Positions 13,820 through 21,015 of a stretch of DNA of 35,284 bases are shown here, in pieces. The DNA comes from a virus, in IMG/VR virus record IMGVR_UViG_3300037116_000046, positions 1-35,284 of that record; one strand, 5' to 3'. Made by a program: the position numbers and the translations under genes. How positions within the stretch are numbered: the first letter of the stretch is position 1; each line of letters starts with the position of its first letter. The notes below the pieces were generated by a model. That model did no database searches, was not told the DNA's origin, and saw only the letters and a list, made by a program, of their open reading frames with translations.

Positions 13820-13841
13820 TTTTCAAAGTAACCCACTACCC
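13820..13841 (-). repeat. Right terminal inverted repeat
   Basis: Reverse complement reads GGGTAGTGGGTTACTTTGAA and onward, matching the left TIR over 22 bases with one mismatch. It is directly followed by AATTTT. Confidence 0.85.
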
Positions 13842-14002
13842 AATTTTGAATTGTTCGTGCAGGACATGATGCCGACATTTAGGCTGGGACTTACTTTGGA
13901 TAGAAAAGAAAACAGCGGTAATTACGAACCGGGAAATTGCCGGTGGATTACTCAGGCAGAGCAGATTAAAAATCAGCGACCTTGGGGAAGCGTTACGAGA
14001 AT

Positions 14003-14611
14003 ATGACTTTCATCGTTCTAATGTGTTTTTCTAGGATACGCCATACAGCTCTCCTAAAGGAGAATTTTCAATATGCTCTGAGGGAATTTACTGGTACGAT
14101 TCGGTTGATTCCTGTGTGTGACAAAATAGATCAGGTGCTTTGTTGGGCTGATTGCAGTTTTGCACAGCCGATTTTGTGTATTAACAAGAGAGGATGGTTT
14201 CAAGGTCACTCTCTTTTGAACGCTGCTCTTGACCAATTATTTCCAGTTGAGAATCCCATGCAGACGTGGTGTTCGACTTGGACTGATGATGACGCCTACG
14301 AGCCGAGATTCTTTCAGGACTTGGCAGAGCGGATTCAGAAGGCAAATAACCCTCAAGTGGCAGTCGTGTCGATGCGGCGTTGGATGCACCGATCAACTCC
14401 GGTCGATCATCTGGCCGCGACTCCCGCGCACATGCGAGTTTGCTCGGTCGGGTTGGAGCAGATTTACGTCCGGGCCGACATCGCGCAGCATTACCGGTAC
14501 GGAAACAGCGGGATTGCGGACGGGTTCATGGTGGAGCAGCTTTACCGCGAGTGCGGGAAAGGGTTTGCTTTCTTTCCAGAACTGGTCACTAATTGGAATC
14601 GTTTCGTATGA
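14003..14611 (+). CDS. Glycosyltransferase-like protein (GT-A), 202 aa
   Basis: ATG 14003 overlaps the stop of the split HNH gene (ATGA). A D-D-D motif at residues 95-97, in the context TWCSTWTDDDAYEPRFFQDLAERI, is the metal/nucleotide-binding DxD expected in GT-A enzymes. It is followed by VAVVSMRRW and CSVGLEQIYVRADIAQHYR. The N-terminal strand-turn pattern (FIVLMCFSRIRH) is typical of the Rossmann-like half. Part of the glycan cassette. Donor and acceptor unknown. Confidence 0.65.
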   Translation: MTFIVLMCFSRIRHTALLKENFQYALREFTGTIRLIPVCDKIDQVLCWADCSFAQPILCINKRGWFQGHSLLNAALDQLFPVENPMQTWCSTWTDDDAYEPRFFQDLAERIQKANNPQVAVVSMRRWMHRSTPVDHLAATPAHMRVCSVGLEQIYVRADIAQHYRYGNSGIADGFMVEQLYRECGKGFAFFPELVTNWNRFV

Positions 14612-15180
14612 GTGACTACAGAAGCCAGTTCGGCGAAGATAAATGGATCGTGGAAAACCTTCCCCACATCCCAATAGGCACCTTCTGCGAGGTCGGCGCG
14701 TATGACGGAGTTGAATCCAGCAACACCCTTTATTTCGAGCAGCAAGGCGCGTGGGGAGTCGTCATCGAGGCCGACAACGAGATGGCCGGGAAGTGTTTTA
14801 AAAACAGAAGGGTGCCGACGTACTGCTGCGCCATTGGCAAGCAGACCGGGACGGAACTGTTTTACGTGAACGCTAGCGCGCGCGGCAATTCAGGATTGGA
14901 TCGCCCAGGCATACCGGAGAACGTCGCGGTTTATACGCTGTACGAGGTGTTGAAACTGGCCGGGTTGTGGCGAGATTTGGATTTGCTGAGCATCGACACA
15001 GAAGGAACGGAACTTGACGTAATCGCCGGCATTGGCCCGATTCGACCCAAGATCATCATTGCGGAGTTTTGGACGCAGCCAAACCCGCCGGTGCCGAACA
15101 CGATCAAGGATGGGATTGAACCTCTCGGGTACAAAGAGGTTCACCGGACAGAGGCGAATTTGATTTTTGTAAAAAAATGA
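14608..15180 (+). CDS. FkbM-family methyltransferase, 190 aa
   Basis: The SAM-binding motif is FCEVGAYDGVESSNT (about residues 26-40), with a second acidic post-motif, VVIEADNEMA (51-60). The family core LLSIDTEGTELDVI (126-139) is clear. FkbM enzymes O-methylate sugars or other small acceptors, so this protein probably decorates the glycan built by the neighbouring transferases. Length is within the usual range for single-domain FkbM proteins. The start overlaps the upstream stop (ATGA), so it is translated with the glycosyltransferase. Confidence 0.85.
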   Translation: MSDYRSQFGEDKWIVENLPHIPIGTFCEVGAYDGVESSNTLYFEQQGAWGVVIEADNEMAGKCFKNRRVPTYCCAIGKQTGTELFYVNASARGNSGLDRPGIPENVAVYTLYEVLKLAGLWRDLDLLSIDTEGTELDVIAGIGPIRPKIIIAEFWTQPNPPVPNTIKDGIEPLGYKEVHRTEANLIFVKK

Positions 15181-15431
15181 GTATTGCCGATCAATCAGCT
15201 AACGAACGATTGGAGAAGGCAAGAGACGATTTTTATGCTGCGCTTCAAACGGAGTGCAAGCCGGGCAATTGGCATTGCGCGGCCCTGGTTGTTACTGGCC
15301 CGAATGGTGTATGCCTCGATCTTAGAGTAATTGGAAAAGGTCACGAGGACATAAAAGAGACGTTGATTAAAATGCTCAATGAGCATCAGCCAAACTTCAC
15401 AATGGCGAATCTGATTGTTAAGAAGGTATGA
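15177..15431 (+). CDS. Hypothetical protein, 84 aa
   Basis: ATGA overlap with FkbM. Begins MSIADQSANERLEKARDDFY, helical, then a beta-rich region (WHCAALVVTGPNGVCLDLRVIG) and another helix (KETLIKMLNEHQP). It has an alpha-beta layout but no recognised family. Confidence 0.5.
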   Translation: MSIADQSANERLEKARDDFYAALQTECKPGNWHCAALVVTGPNGVCLDLRVIGKGHEDIKETLIKMLNEHQPNFTMANLIVKKV

Positions 15432-15646
15432 AGCGCGAGACGCGAATGATTCATGTTCTGATGAGCCTCTTGGACGTAACGGATCATAGCGTTTATTGCG
15501 GTGATGAAAAAGAACGGAAACGACTCAACATTTCCCCATGTCCTCGCTGCGCTTGGGACAAACTAAAAAATGGAATTGACACCAAAAAGTCTCGATCCGA
15601 TTTGAAGAAGTTATTGGAATCAGCCGGCAGAAAGTTCACTGATTGA
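15428..15646 (+). CDS. Small zinc-ribbon-like protein, 72 aa
   Basis: Overlaps the previous stop (ATGA). One cysteine at about residue 24 and C-P-R-C at about 38-41 suggest a metal-binding site, followed by a basic helix (KLKNGIDTKKSRSDLKKLLE). Function unknown. Confidence 0.5.
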   Translation: MKRETRMIHVLMSLLDVTDHSVYCGDEKERKRLNISPCPRCAWDKLKNGIDTKKSRSDLKKLLESAGRKFTD

Positions 15647-15650
15647 AAAT

Positions 15651-15935
15651 ATGAGAACGATCTCCATTACAGTTGATCTGCTAGAAGCGATGCGATTGCT
15701 TGACTGGGCTTTTAGAGGAGTGTCGCTTGATGCTGATATTCGCATGGTGGCAATGGAGGGAATCATAAAAATTCCAAAGGATCAATTTGAAGCAAGCACT
15801 TCAATGATTGCTGCTTATCCAGGAATGAGGGCTTTAGCAATATCTCTCAATAGGGCCATTCAGGATTCGACCATTGACGAGAGAAAAGAGATTATTCGTG
15901 AAATTCCAAAACGGTTTGGCTCAACTAAACATTAA
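15651..15935 (+). CDS. Hypothetical helical protein, 94 aa
   Basis: Starts 4 bases after the previous stop, without a clear Shine-Dalgarno. The protein (MRTISITVDLLEAMRLLDWA, then FEASTSMIAAYPGMRALAISL) is mostly helical. It overlaps the 3' end of the terminase gene on the opposite strand by 15 bases. No family is recognised. Confidence 0.5.
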   Translation: MRTISITVDLLEAMRLLDWAFRGVSLDADIRMVAMEGIIKIPKDQFEASTSMIAAYPGMRALAISLNRAIQDSTIDERKEIIREIPKRFGSTKH

Positions 15936-17759
15936 CTCTCCATCCTCGTGAAAGGATTTGGCTTGATCGCGCAACTTTACTTTCCACAGTTGGTCTTCTT
16001 CCTCTGCATCCGGGGCGTTCATTCGTCGGATGGCAAAACCTCGCATTTTGGCACCGCAAATTCCAGTCACCAGAGCGTCAAATCTGTCTGGTGAATAACC
16101 GGCCTTTTCCTTGAAGTCAGCCTTGGTTTCAATCTGAATTTTGTTTCCACCAACACGTTTATATTCCCGTTGGCATCCCTCTTTCATGGTTTCCTCGTCC
16201 AGTCCACGGAACTGTTCCGACTCGATGATGAGCCTCACCGAGTACCACAATTCCGTGACAAAGTTGAAATAGTAGTCACGGCAAGAGGTCTGGATTTCAG
16301 CCGAAACGGTGCCTTCCGATGGCTTCCCGCCAAAGTCGATTGCGACGGGCTTGGTGCTCCAAAGCTGCGTCATTTTCTGCACGAGCGACGTTCTCATGCC
16401 CGGTTCGTAAAAGAAGTTGTGAGGTGGAATCCCTCGTTCCTCGCACGTTTTTTTGGACCATACAACGATTTGATCCTCGGCTCCCTTTACGTCGCTGCCT
16501 TCAATCGGCACAATCCACGTTTTGATCAAGGCGATGATTTGGCGTCCATCGTTGGTCGGTGGTACTTGGCTTATAATCCCATCAGCGGCCATCGCGCCGG
16601 GATGCGGCGGACGCCATGCCTCATACCCGAAATGCAATTCATGCGCCACGCAACGATCTCCACCATACCCGGCGTCCATGCAAATGATGCGCGTCTTGGT
16701 CGCACTGGCCCACATAGCCTCATCCAGAGCGTGGCCGTTGATGCACATTTGGCGGGTGATAACACGGCTGGCTCCCTGTCCGCGGGGCCACCGACCTTCG
16801 TTGAACATCTGGAAATGCCAATCCGTCTTCCCCCAAGTGCGGGCGTCCTTTTCCATCCGCTCAAGAGTCATCAAAAACGGGTAAGGAACAGGGTCATTTG
16901 GGCCAACGTCCATATTCGGACTGTCGGAACCTGGTAATTGGACGCAGATGCCATTATCAAAGCGTGTGCGCCATACTTTTGTTTTTCCCTCCTGGTCAAT
17001 GTTGCTGTCCCATCCTCCAAGGCTTGCGTGAGGTTCGCAGAGCTTGCCGTGAGCGTCCATGATGTCGGATGGGTTTCCGGCCCCGATAAATTTGCAGTCC
17101 GCCCCAGGTTCCATGAAATTAGCAGTGCCGTCCAAGGCCGACGCCGGCAAAGTTTGAAGTTCGTCGATGAACCAACGCTTGCGCTTGTTCTTGATGCCGA
17201 CGACATTCTCCATCGCGTTTTTGTCGCCTTGCCGAATGGCTATTCCGATAAATCCGCATCGAAAATCCCGACCCTCTGTAAATTCGTCGTGATGGCTGGT
17301 GACGATTCGGCGTCGTCCTTCAATAAGATAACCCGGAAGAAACACGCATCGGTTTTTGGCGGCGCGATGACGCATTTTCACCTCGCCAAAAATGCGGTTG
17401 TCCAATCCTTCCATTGTGGTTGAGGACAAAATCACCGTGGTATTTGAGGAGTGACAGTAATAATCCGTGAGCAAAATGACCGCCATACTGCCGGTCTTGG
17501 TGCTGTTTTTTGGCCCTGTAAGCCCCATCCATTCGTGAGCCAAATAATTTTCAAGAATCAGGTCAAACCAACGATGTTGAAGAAATTCTGGCCAGCAAAT
17601 CTCAATGAACTTTTTGTAATGGAAAAACAGGCCATTGCCACAAATGACCCCGTCGTTTCGTGCCCATGTTCCTCCCTTCTGAATGCATCTCCGTTCGCAT
17701 TCCAGCGGGTGCATGGTTGACGCCCAGTGGTAACGGTACTTCTCAATCATTTCCCTCAT
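15921..17759 (-). CDS. terL: Terminase large subunit (TerL), 612 aa
   Basis: A terminase ATPase-nuclease. Numbered from ATG 17759: Walker A-like GPKNSTKT (82-89), Walker B WFIDELQ (196-202) and a coupling motif KFIGAGNP (223-230). The C-terminal RNase-H-like nuclease has Asp362 in IICMDAGYGGD, FFYEPGM and SPDRFDA (Asp 558 and 561). These cut and pump phage DNA into proheads. The Walker A spacing (GPKNSTKT) is a divergent version of the usual form. A longer frame to 17834 is excluded because the divergent gene starts at 17801; the start has no Shine-Dalgarno. No small terminase is evident nearby, and the gene sits about 12 kb from the portal. Confidence 0.9.
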   Translation of the reverse strand: MREMIEKYRYHWASTMHPLECERRCIQKGGTWARNDGVICGNGLFFHYKKFIEICWPEFLQHRWFDLILENYLAHEWMGLTGPKNSTKTGSMAVILLTDYYCHSSNTTVILSSTTMEGLDNRIFGEVKMRHRAAKNRCVFLPGYLIEGRRRIVTSHHDEFTEGRDFRCGFIGIAIRQGDKNAMENVVGIKNKRKRWFIDELQTLPASALDGTANFMEPGADCKFIGAGNPSDIMDAHGKLCEPHASLGGWDSNIDQEGKTKVWRTRFDNGICVQLPGSDSPNMDVGPNDPVPYPFLMTLERMEKDARTWGKTDWHFQMFNEGRWPRGQGASRVITRQMCINGHALDEAMWASATKTRIICMDAGYGGDRCVAHELHFGYEAWRPPHPGAMAADGIISQVPPTNDGRQIIALIKTWIVPIEGSDVKGAEDQIVVWSKKTCEERGIPPHNFFYEPGMRTSLVQKMTQLWSTKPVAIDFGGKPSEGTVSAEIQTSCRDYYFNFVTELWYSVRLIIESEQFRGLDEETMKEGCQREYKRVGGNKIQIETKADFKEKAGYSPDRFDALVTGICGAKMRGFAIRRMNAPDAEEEDQLWKVKLRDQAKSFHEDGELMFS

Positions 17760-17764
17760 GTGTC

Positions 17765-17792
17765 TTGACTCTACGGGGCGGGGTCGTAAAGT
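17765..17792 (+). promoter_or_regulatory. Promoter candidate for the tail gene
   Basis: TTGACT (17765-17770), a 16-base spacer and TAAAGT (17787-17792). Eight bases later comes ATG 17801 with no Shine-Dalgarno, another near-leaderless arrangement. It lies in the 41-base gap between divergent start codons. Confidence 0.5.
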
Positions 17793-17800
17793 GCAATCAA

Positions 17801-20551
17801 ATGGCTGAGACCCCAATAATCTCCACAGGCTCATCGGATTTCAGTCAAGGTGTCGATTCCATCAAGACTCCGACGCAGGCTGGAGCCGACAACCCGAATG
17901 GTCTTACAGCCAATCAACTTGCATGGCTCATAAATGGCACCGTCCGGGACGGGTCAATCTCTCCTCGTGACCGCTGGGCGTACCGAGGCGTTACGGTGGG
18001 TGTTTCGTCTCTGCCGTATTTGCTCGGATCAATCTTCCAAGGCAAGACCCCGTACTATCCCGCCACTGGAAACCCGTACGAGATTCACGTCGTTGGCGGC
18101 CACATTCTCAAGGTTGACCCGACCGGCGTATTGCCTCCCATAGACCTGTCGGCGGTGTATGGACTGTCCTTTCCTGTGCCGTTAGCGGCCAAGTGTTACT
18201 TTGTTCAAGCGGGGGCGTATCTGGTCATCCAGTCAGGGGATTACAACCCACAAACCGGGAACGGAACGCTCCCCCTATTTTGGAACGGGTCGGTGTTGAT
18301 CCGGTCGAATGGGATCACTGGCGTTACTCAAGTGGGCCTTCCAATTTACAACAGTTACACTGTTGGAACTCAGTTTGCGTGGACTGTCCCTGCGGCTGTC
18401 TCGCCTCCATTTGGGCCGGGGGCTTCGGTGACGCTGACAACCACGTCACAATACGGCGGCAATGTCGGGGACAAGATCACAATTGCCTCGTCTCCAGTGG
18501 CGACCCCGTTCACGCCAAGCACGGTTATTGGGAATTTTGTTGTCCTGGGAATTTCGTTCAACGAGCTTGTGATTCAGACCGTTTCAAGCGGGTATGTCAA
18601 CACAACGTTGCACACCACAGACGGCCCATTTGTGATGACGCTGGAAATTCCCACAACGTCAGCAAGTCAGGCTGTAAACGTGCTGAACGCTTTAGCGGTG
18701 GAAACATCGACTGGAATTTCGGGCGGCAATGGCGTACCGCCAATTGGGGGAAGCGGGATTATATTTTTGTCCAACAATTACCTTTACCCGGGAAGTGTTG
18801 GCGACATCGTTGAAATCTTTTGGGGCGCCGGATTTCTTTCGCTCGGAACATTTCTGATTGAAGGTATTGCGCCGGGGGCGTTATCAATTCAAACTCAATC
18901 GACATCAGAACAGGGCCACACCGTCATGGGGGCGCTTAGGATTCTGCCGATAAACAATCCGTACACAAACGCGAATTATTTTCTCATCCCGCCAATCGGA
19001 CAGACGGCCTCGATCCCATTGGATAACCAGTACATCGGCAGTTTGGGAGACACGATTTCCATTCCCGGAGCAGGCACGTTTCTGGTTACGAACGTCGGTA
19101 ATTTTCTGGAAGAAGGCCCGTTGGTGATCAGGGCAATTACGCCCGCGAACGTCGGCACGGTATTTCCAACCACATTCACGCTTACCGTTACTGATGCGCC
19201 ATCCTCGACTGGACTGCTGATCAACCAACTGCCAGCAGCCACGGCGATGATCTATTACTCCGGAAGAATCTTCTTCGGTCAATCACTCCTCGGTCAAGCC
19301 GTGGTGAATTATGGAGACATTGTCGGCTCACTGTCTGGCACGGCCGCAAACAATTATTTGGATTCGGTTTTGTCCGTGACTCAAGCTCCACTCGTTTTTG
19401 GTGGAGGCGGATTCGCGCTTCCCATTTCTGGCCCCATTACGGGATTCGCGGTTCCTCAGATGATTAACGCCTCACTTGGGCAAGGGCTTTTAAATGCTGC
19501 AACTGCCAACGGTATATGCGCCATACAACTCCCGGCGAATCAGGCAGAATGGATTTCTCTTACAGCAGCCAATCCTCCTCAGATTTTCGTGGTGCAACAA
19601 TCCAACGGGTTCGCAAATGACTGGTGCGTGTCGTCGGTTAACGGCGACTTGTGGTTTCAATCGTATGCCGCCGATATTCGGTCGTTGCTCACCGCCGTGA
19701 GATATTTCCAACAATGGGGCAACGTGTCGCTGTCGTCTAACGAGGATCGAATTCTGGCCTTGGTAAACGCGGCGCTATTGTTCTTCTCCAGTTCCATTTA
19801 TTTCGATAATCGACTGCTCAACACCACTTACCCACAACAGACCCCGTATGGCGTGGTTCACCCGGCCTTGATACCCCTCGACTTGACTACGATCTCAACT
19901 TTGGAACAGCAAGACCCGCCAAATTGGGAAGCGAGTTGGGAAGGACTTCAAATCTTTCAACTCGACACAATTACGTTTGCAAACTCATCGCGCGCCTTTG
20001 CGACTGTTTTATCAACGACAAATCCCGGCGAAATTCAGACGTGGGAATTTGTTCAAAATCAGATTGGCGACATCTGGCCGACTGGACCTGTCCGAATTGG
20101 ATGGCAGGCGGAAACATGCTCGTTTACATGGGGAGACCTTTTTAAGCTCAAGGAACTGCTCGGCGGTGAATTGTGGATCGACGAAATTCAAGGCGTCTTG
20201 GACGTGGAGGTGGAATATAAGCCTGACGGTAGCTCGTGCTGGTTCCAGTGGGCCGCATTCTCGGTTTGCGCCGAGACAACGGCAAACACGACATACCCCC
20301 CCATAGTGCTGTCGCCGGGCACCAGGAAGCCGCTGGTGCTTCCAAAACCACCACAGGCTTGCTCTGGGGAGAACAGTCGGCCATCGAGTATTTTGTACGA
20401 GTGCCAGTTGCGGCTGACGTTTCTAGGGGAAGGACGGCTGCGCGGGCTTAAACTTCATGCACAAGTGGTTAAGCGGCCTATGTATCAAGGTTTGATCGCC
20501 ACGGTTGGAAGCTGGATTAAATCGGTTGGTCAGTTTATATTGGAAGGGTAA
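17801..20551 (+). CDS. Large beta-rich virion protein, tail nozzle/adaptor candidate, 916 aa
   Basis: The N-terminal segment ADNPNGLTANQLAWLINGTV and RDGSISPRDRWAYRG resembles the start of podovirus tail nozzle or stabilisation proteins (T7 gp12/P22 gp10 type). Repeated Ser/Thr/Gly-rich beta segments dominate residues 200-560. The C-terminal third includes NVSLSSNEDRILALVNAALL and a VHPALIPLDLTTISTL block. I assign it to the tail by length, beta content and the terminase neighbour, not by catalytic motif. ATG 17801 is chosen by promoter and because longer frames run into the terminase. Confidence 0.55.
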   Translation: MAETPIISTGSSDFSQGVDSIKTPTQAGADNPNGLTANQLAWLINGTVRDGSISPRDRWAYRGVTVGVSSLPYLLGSIFQGKTPYYPATGNPYEIHVVGGHILKVDPTGVLPPIDLSAVYGLSFPVPLAAKCYFVQAGAYLVIQSGDYNPQTGNGTLPLFWNGSVLIRSNGITGVTQVGLPIYNSYTVGTQFAWTVPAAVSPPFGPGASVTLTTTSQYGGNVGDKITIASSPVATPFTPSTVIGNFVVLGISFNELVIQTVSSGYVNTTLHTTDGPFVMTLEIPTTSASQAVNVLNALAVETSTGISGGNGVPPIGGSGIIFLSNNYLYPGSVGDIVEIFWGAGFLSLGTFLIEGIAPGALSIQTQSTSEQGHTVMGALRILPINNPYTNANYFLIPPIGQTASIPLDNQYIGSLGDTISIPGAGTFLVTNVGNFLEEGPLVIRAITPANVGTVFPTTFTLTVTDAPSSTGLLINQLPAATAMIYYSGRIFFGQSLLGQAVVNYGDIVGSLSGTAANNYLDSVLSVTQAPLVFGGGGFALPISGPITGFAVPQMINASLGQGLLNAATANGICAIQLPANQAEWISLTAANPPQIFVVQQSNGFANDWCVSSVNGDLWFQSYAADIRSLLTAVRYFQQWGNVSLSSNEDRILALVNAALLFFSSSIYFDNRLLNTTYPQQTPYGVVHPALIPLDLTTISTLEQQDPPNWEASWEGLQIFQLDTITFANSSRAFATVLSTTNPGEIQTWEFVQNQIGDIWPTGPVRIGWQAETCSFTWGDLFKLKELLGGELWIDEIQGVLDVEVEYKPDGSSCWFQWAAFSVCAETTANTTYPPIVLSPGTRKPLVLPKPPQACSGENSRPSSILYECQLRLTFLGEGRLRGLKLHAQVVKRPMYQGLIATVGSWIKSVGQFILEG

Positions 20552-20886
20552 TGAACTGCGCCATCGTCAACTGTCCACCCAGCCCGTCATTTCCGTTGCT
20601 CGGTTTCTCATCCGAGGCTCCCGACGTGCCGACGTTCACGGCTATGGGTTTCGGTCCCGGAGTACCGCCGCCCCTAAATTTCGACTTCGGCCTGACGGAA
20701 GGCTTTGCCGTCGCAACGTCAACTGTGTCGGATCAGGCTGCGTTGAGTGCCGCGCAGGCTCAGGCTACAGCCAACGCCATCGAGACGTGGATTGCTCCAG
20801 GAGAGTTGCCTCCACTCCAACAGGGCGATCCTGAATGGGCGTATGAGAACGATCAGGAGTTTATTGGCGTGCCTCCGATTTATTGA
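20551..20886 (+). CDS. Small Pro-rich virion-associated protein, 111 aa
   Basis: Starts in a TAATG overlap with the tail protein. A Pro/Gly/Phe-rich N-terminal half (PLLGFSSEAPDVPTF ... GFGPGVPPPLNFDFG) is followed by an Ala/Gln-rich helix (AALSAAQAQATANAIETW) and a terminal VPPIY. It is probably a small structural or chaperone-like protein for the tail gene. Not recognised by family. Confidence 0.55.
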   Translation: MNCAIVNCPPSPSFPLLGFSSEAPDVPTFTAMGFGPGVPPPLNFDFGLTEGFAVATSTVSDQAALSAAQAQATANAIETWIAPGELPPLQQGDPEWAYENDQEFIGVPPIY

Positions 20887-20895
20887 ATTTCCCCG

Positions 20896-21015
20896 ATGCT
20901 GGGTCTCTCCAATCCCACCGTGGAGGGCATGAAGCACGTCATGCCTCATTCTATGGGCGTAAGTGCGGGCGCTCGAAACGGGGGAACCGCACTATTTCTT
21001 TATCCGATTTATTGA
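20896..21015 (+). CDS. Small hypothetical protein, 39 aa
   Basis: ATG 20896 opens a 39-codon frame starting MLGLSNPTVEGMKHVMPHSM and ending FLYPIY, echoing the PPIY end of the preceding gene. It overlaps the end of the opposite-strand gene by 7 bases. Short length keeps confidence low; no Shine-Dalgarno is visible. Confidence 0.4.
   Translation: MLGLSNPTVEGMKHVMPHSMGVSAGARNGGTALFLYPIY

Larger units (their letters stand above)
13135..13841. mobile_element. 707-bp transposon-like element with TIRs and lone methyltransferase gene
   Basis: Left end GGGTAGTGGGCTACTTTGAA (13135 onward) matches the reverse complement of the right end (13820-13841) over 22 bases with one mismatch (C/T at position 11). 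The flanks are AATTTT on both sides (13129-13134 and 13842-13847), a 6-bp target duplication. The element contains no transposase, only the DPPY methyltransferase, and interrupts the AP2/HNH gene. It would therefore need mobilisation in trans, unless the methyltransferase is itself the mobility factor. A 12-bp internal copy of the TIR core lies at 13719-13730. Confidence 0.85.
13045..14006 (+). pseudogene. AP2/HNH-type endonuclease gene split by a mobile element
   Basis: The left piece (13045-13134) encodes MHSRCRNSKCDDYKYYGARG ITVCERWFNF and the right piece (13848-14006) ELFVQDMM ... LTLDRKENSGNYEPGNCRW. Joined, they give an 82-aa protein with the classic phage homing-endonuclease-like pattern Y-K-Y-Y-G-A-R-G, W-x-N-F, D-R, N-Y-E-P-G-N-C-R-W, K-N-Q-R. 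The joint is in frame when bases 13135-13847 (element plus one AATTTT copy) are removed. In the present state the left piece stops at TAG 13138 inside the element. The right end overlaps the next gene by ATGA, so it was once a coupled gene in this operon. Confidence 0.85.

Noticed and set aside
13600-14006. Reading the right half of the split HNH gene as an independent 127-aa protein
   Set aside because: The N-terminal part is translated element DNA (TIR and non-coding tail), and only the part after 13847 matches the HNH/AP2 pattern.
16170-16937. 255-codon rightward frame opposite the terminase gene
   Set aside because: It lies fully antisense to the terminase conserved core and has no sensible start or family; it is a mirror frame.
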